DNA of 64,000 nucleotides, from the NCBI GenBank assembly GCA_022478985.1, contig JAKSZP010009246.1, forward strand, positions 1 to 64,000, written 5' to 3'. Origin of the DNA: Massospora cicadina. Taxonomy: Eukaryota > Entomophthoromycota > Entomophthoromycetes > Entomophthorales > Entomophthoraceae. The notes under the pieces are model-generated. The model made no database searches and was not told where the DNA came from. It saw only the letters and a program-made list of their open reading frames with translations. Position 1 is the stretch's first letter. Every line of letters begins with the position of its first letter. A program made the translations under genes and the position numbers. This document shows positions 63,891 through 64,000 of this stretch, one piece after another.

Positions 63891-64000
63891 TTCTAGAGCT
63901 GCGGAGAAGCCTGTTCCTCCCAATATCATGAACAAGGAAATTGACATCAGTGATCTGTTCATGGATGAAGATGTACAAGATCAACAGTATCAATTGGTCA

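Noticed and set aside
1..64000. Repeat-induced point mutation (RIP) as the cause of decay
   Set aside because: Neighbouring copies keep many CpA-compatible sites and the differences I see between LTR pairs include indels and all substitution types. A proper RIP index was not computed, so this is only a judgement by eye.
1..64000. Bacterial or phage features (operons, Shine-Dalgarno sites, CRISPR, riboswitches)
   Set aside because: Chromodomain retrotransposons, TSD-flanked LINEs and the absence of long intact ORFs are eukaryotic; no spaced direct repeats of CRISPR type were seen.

Overview
The window looks like a stretch of a large, transposon-choked fungal genome. The chromodomain Ty3/gypsy elements, the Tad1-like LINEs with CCHC knuckles and the heavily decayed nested copies suggest a basidiomycete, most likely a rust fungus (Pucciniales). 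That assignment is inference from element style; no host gene is present to anchor it. I found no convincing cellular protein gene, rRNA or tRNA in 64 kb. Almost every coding segment is retrotransposon debris broken by frameshifts and stops, so 'genes working together' here means retrotransposon modules (gag, protease, RT, RNase H, integrase, chromodomain; or LINE ORF1 and ORF2).

Layout. 1-1096 and 7045 to about 9.7 kb: a minus-strand Ty3/gypsy element (F) split by element A (1097-7039, +), a chromodomain element with two ~850 bp LTRs and a perfect 5-bp target duplication (GGCCT). 10945-24756: element C (+), a chromodomain element with ~1.41 kb LTRs. Its integrase is split at 15583/23043 by element B (+, same family as A). 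B's 5' LTR is itself split by D (15678-17095), a solo C-type LTR in reverse orientation with a perfect CTCCC duplication. C's 3' LTR is cut by element E (24757-31494, -), the most complete A/B-family copy. 32202-35865: decayed element G (-). 35866 to about 41400: element H (-), two LTRs around an interior of only ~260 bp. H is interrupted by a half-LINE (K1, 36519-38446) and by a solo A-family LTR (39468-40324).

42000-61425 is LINE territory. There are two autonomous Tad1-like copies on the minus strand (L1, 5'-truncated, 42000-44331; L2, full length, 46987-52268), a 3' fragment (L3, about 61192-61425), and four ORF1-only elements of about 1.92 kb (K1, K2, K3, K4). Three of these K elements share the terminal sequences of the autonomous LINE at both ends. 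A 75-bp minisatellite lies at about 56.7-57.0 kb. The right end (62568-64000) is the PBS and gag of another Ty3-like element (J).

The most interesting observations are four. First, the half-LINEs appear to be parasites of the Tad1-like LINE, sharing its 3' end and a 5'-terminal hairpin whose stem is kept by compensatory changes. Second, A/B/E look self-primed (an 11-nt complement between LTR and leader) rather than tRNA-primed. Third, an open reading frame conserved among three copies lies inside the C-family LTR. Fourth, the order of insertions can be read from target-site duplications. Boundaries given to the base come from target duplications or TG..CA ends; those marked 'about' are judged by eye from pairwise similarity.
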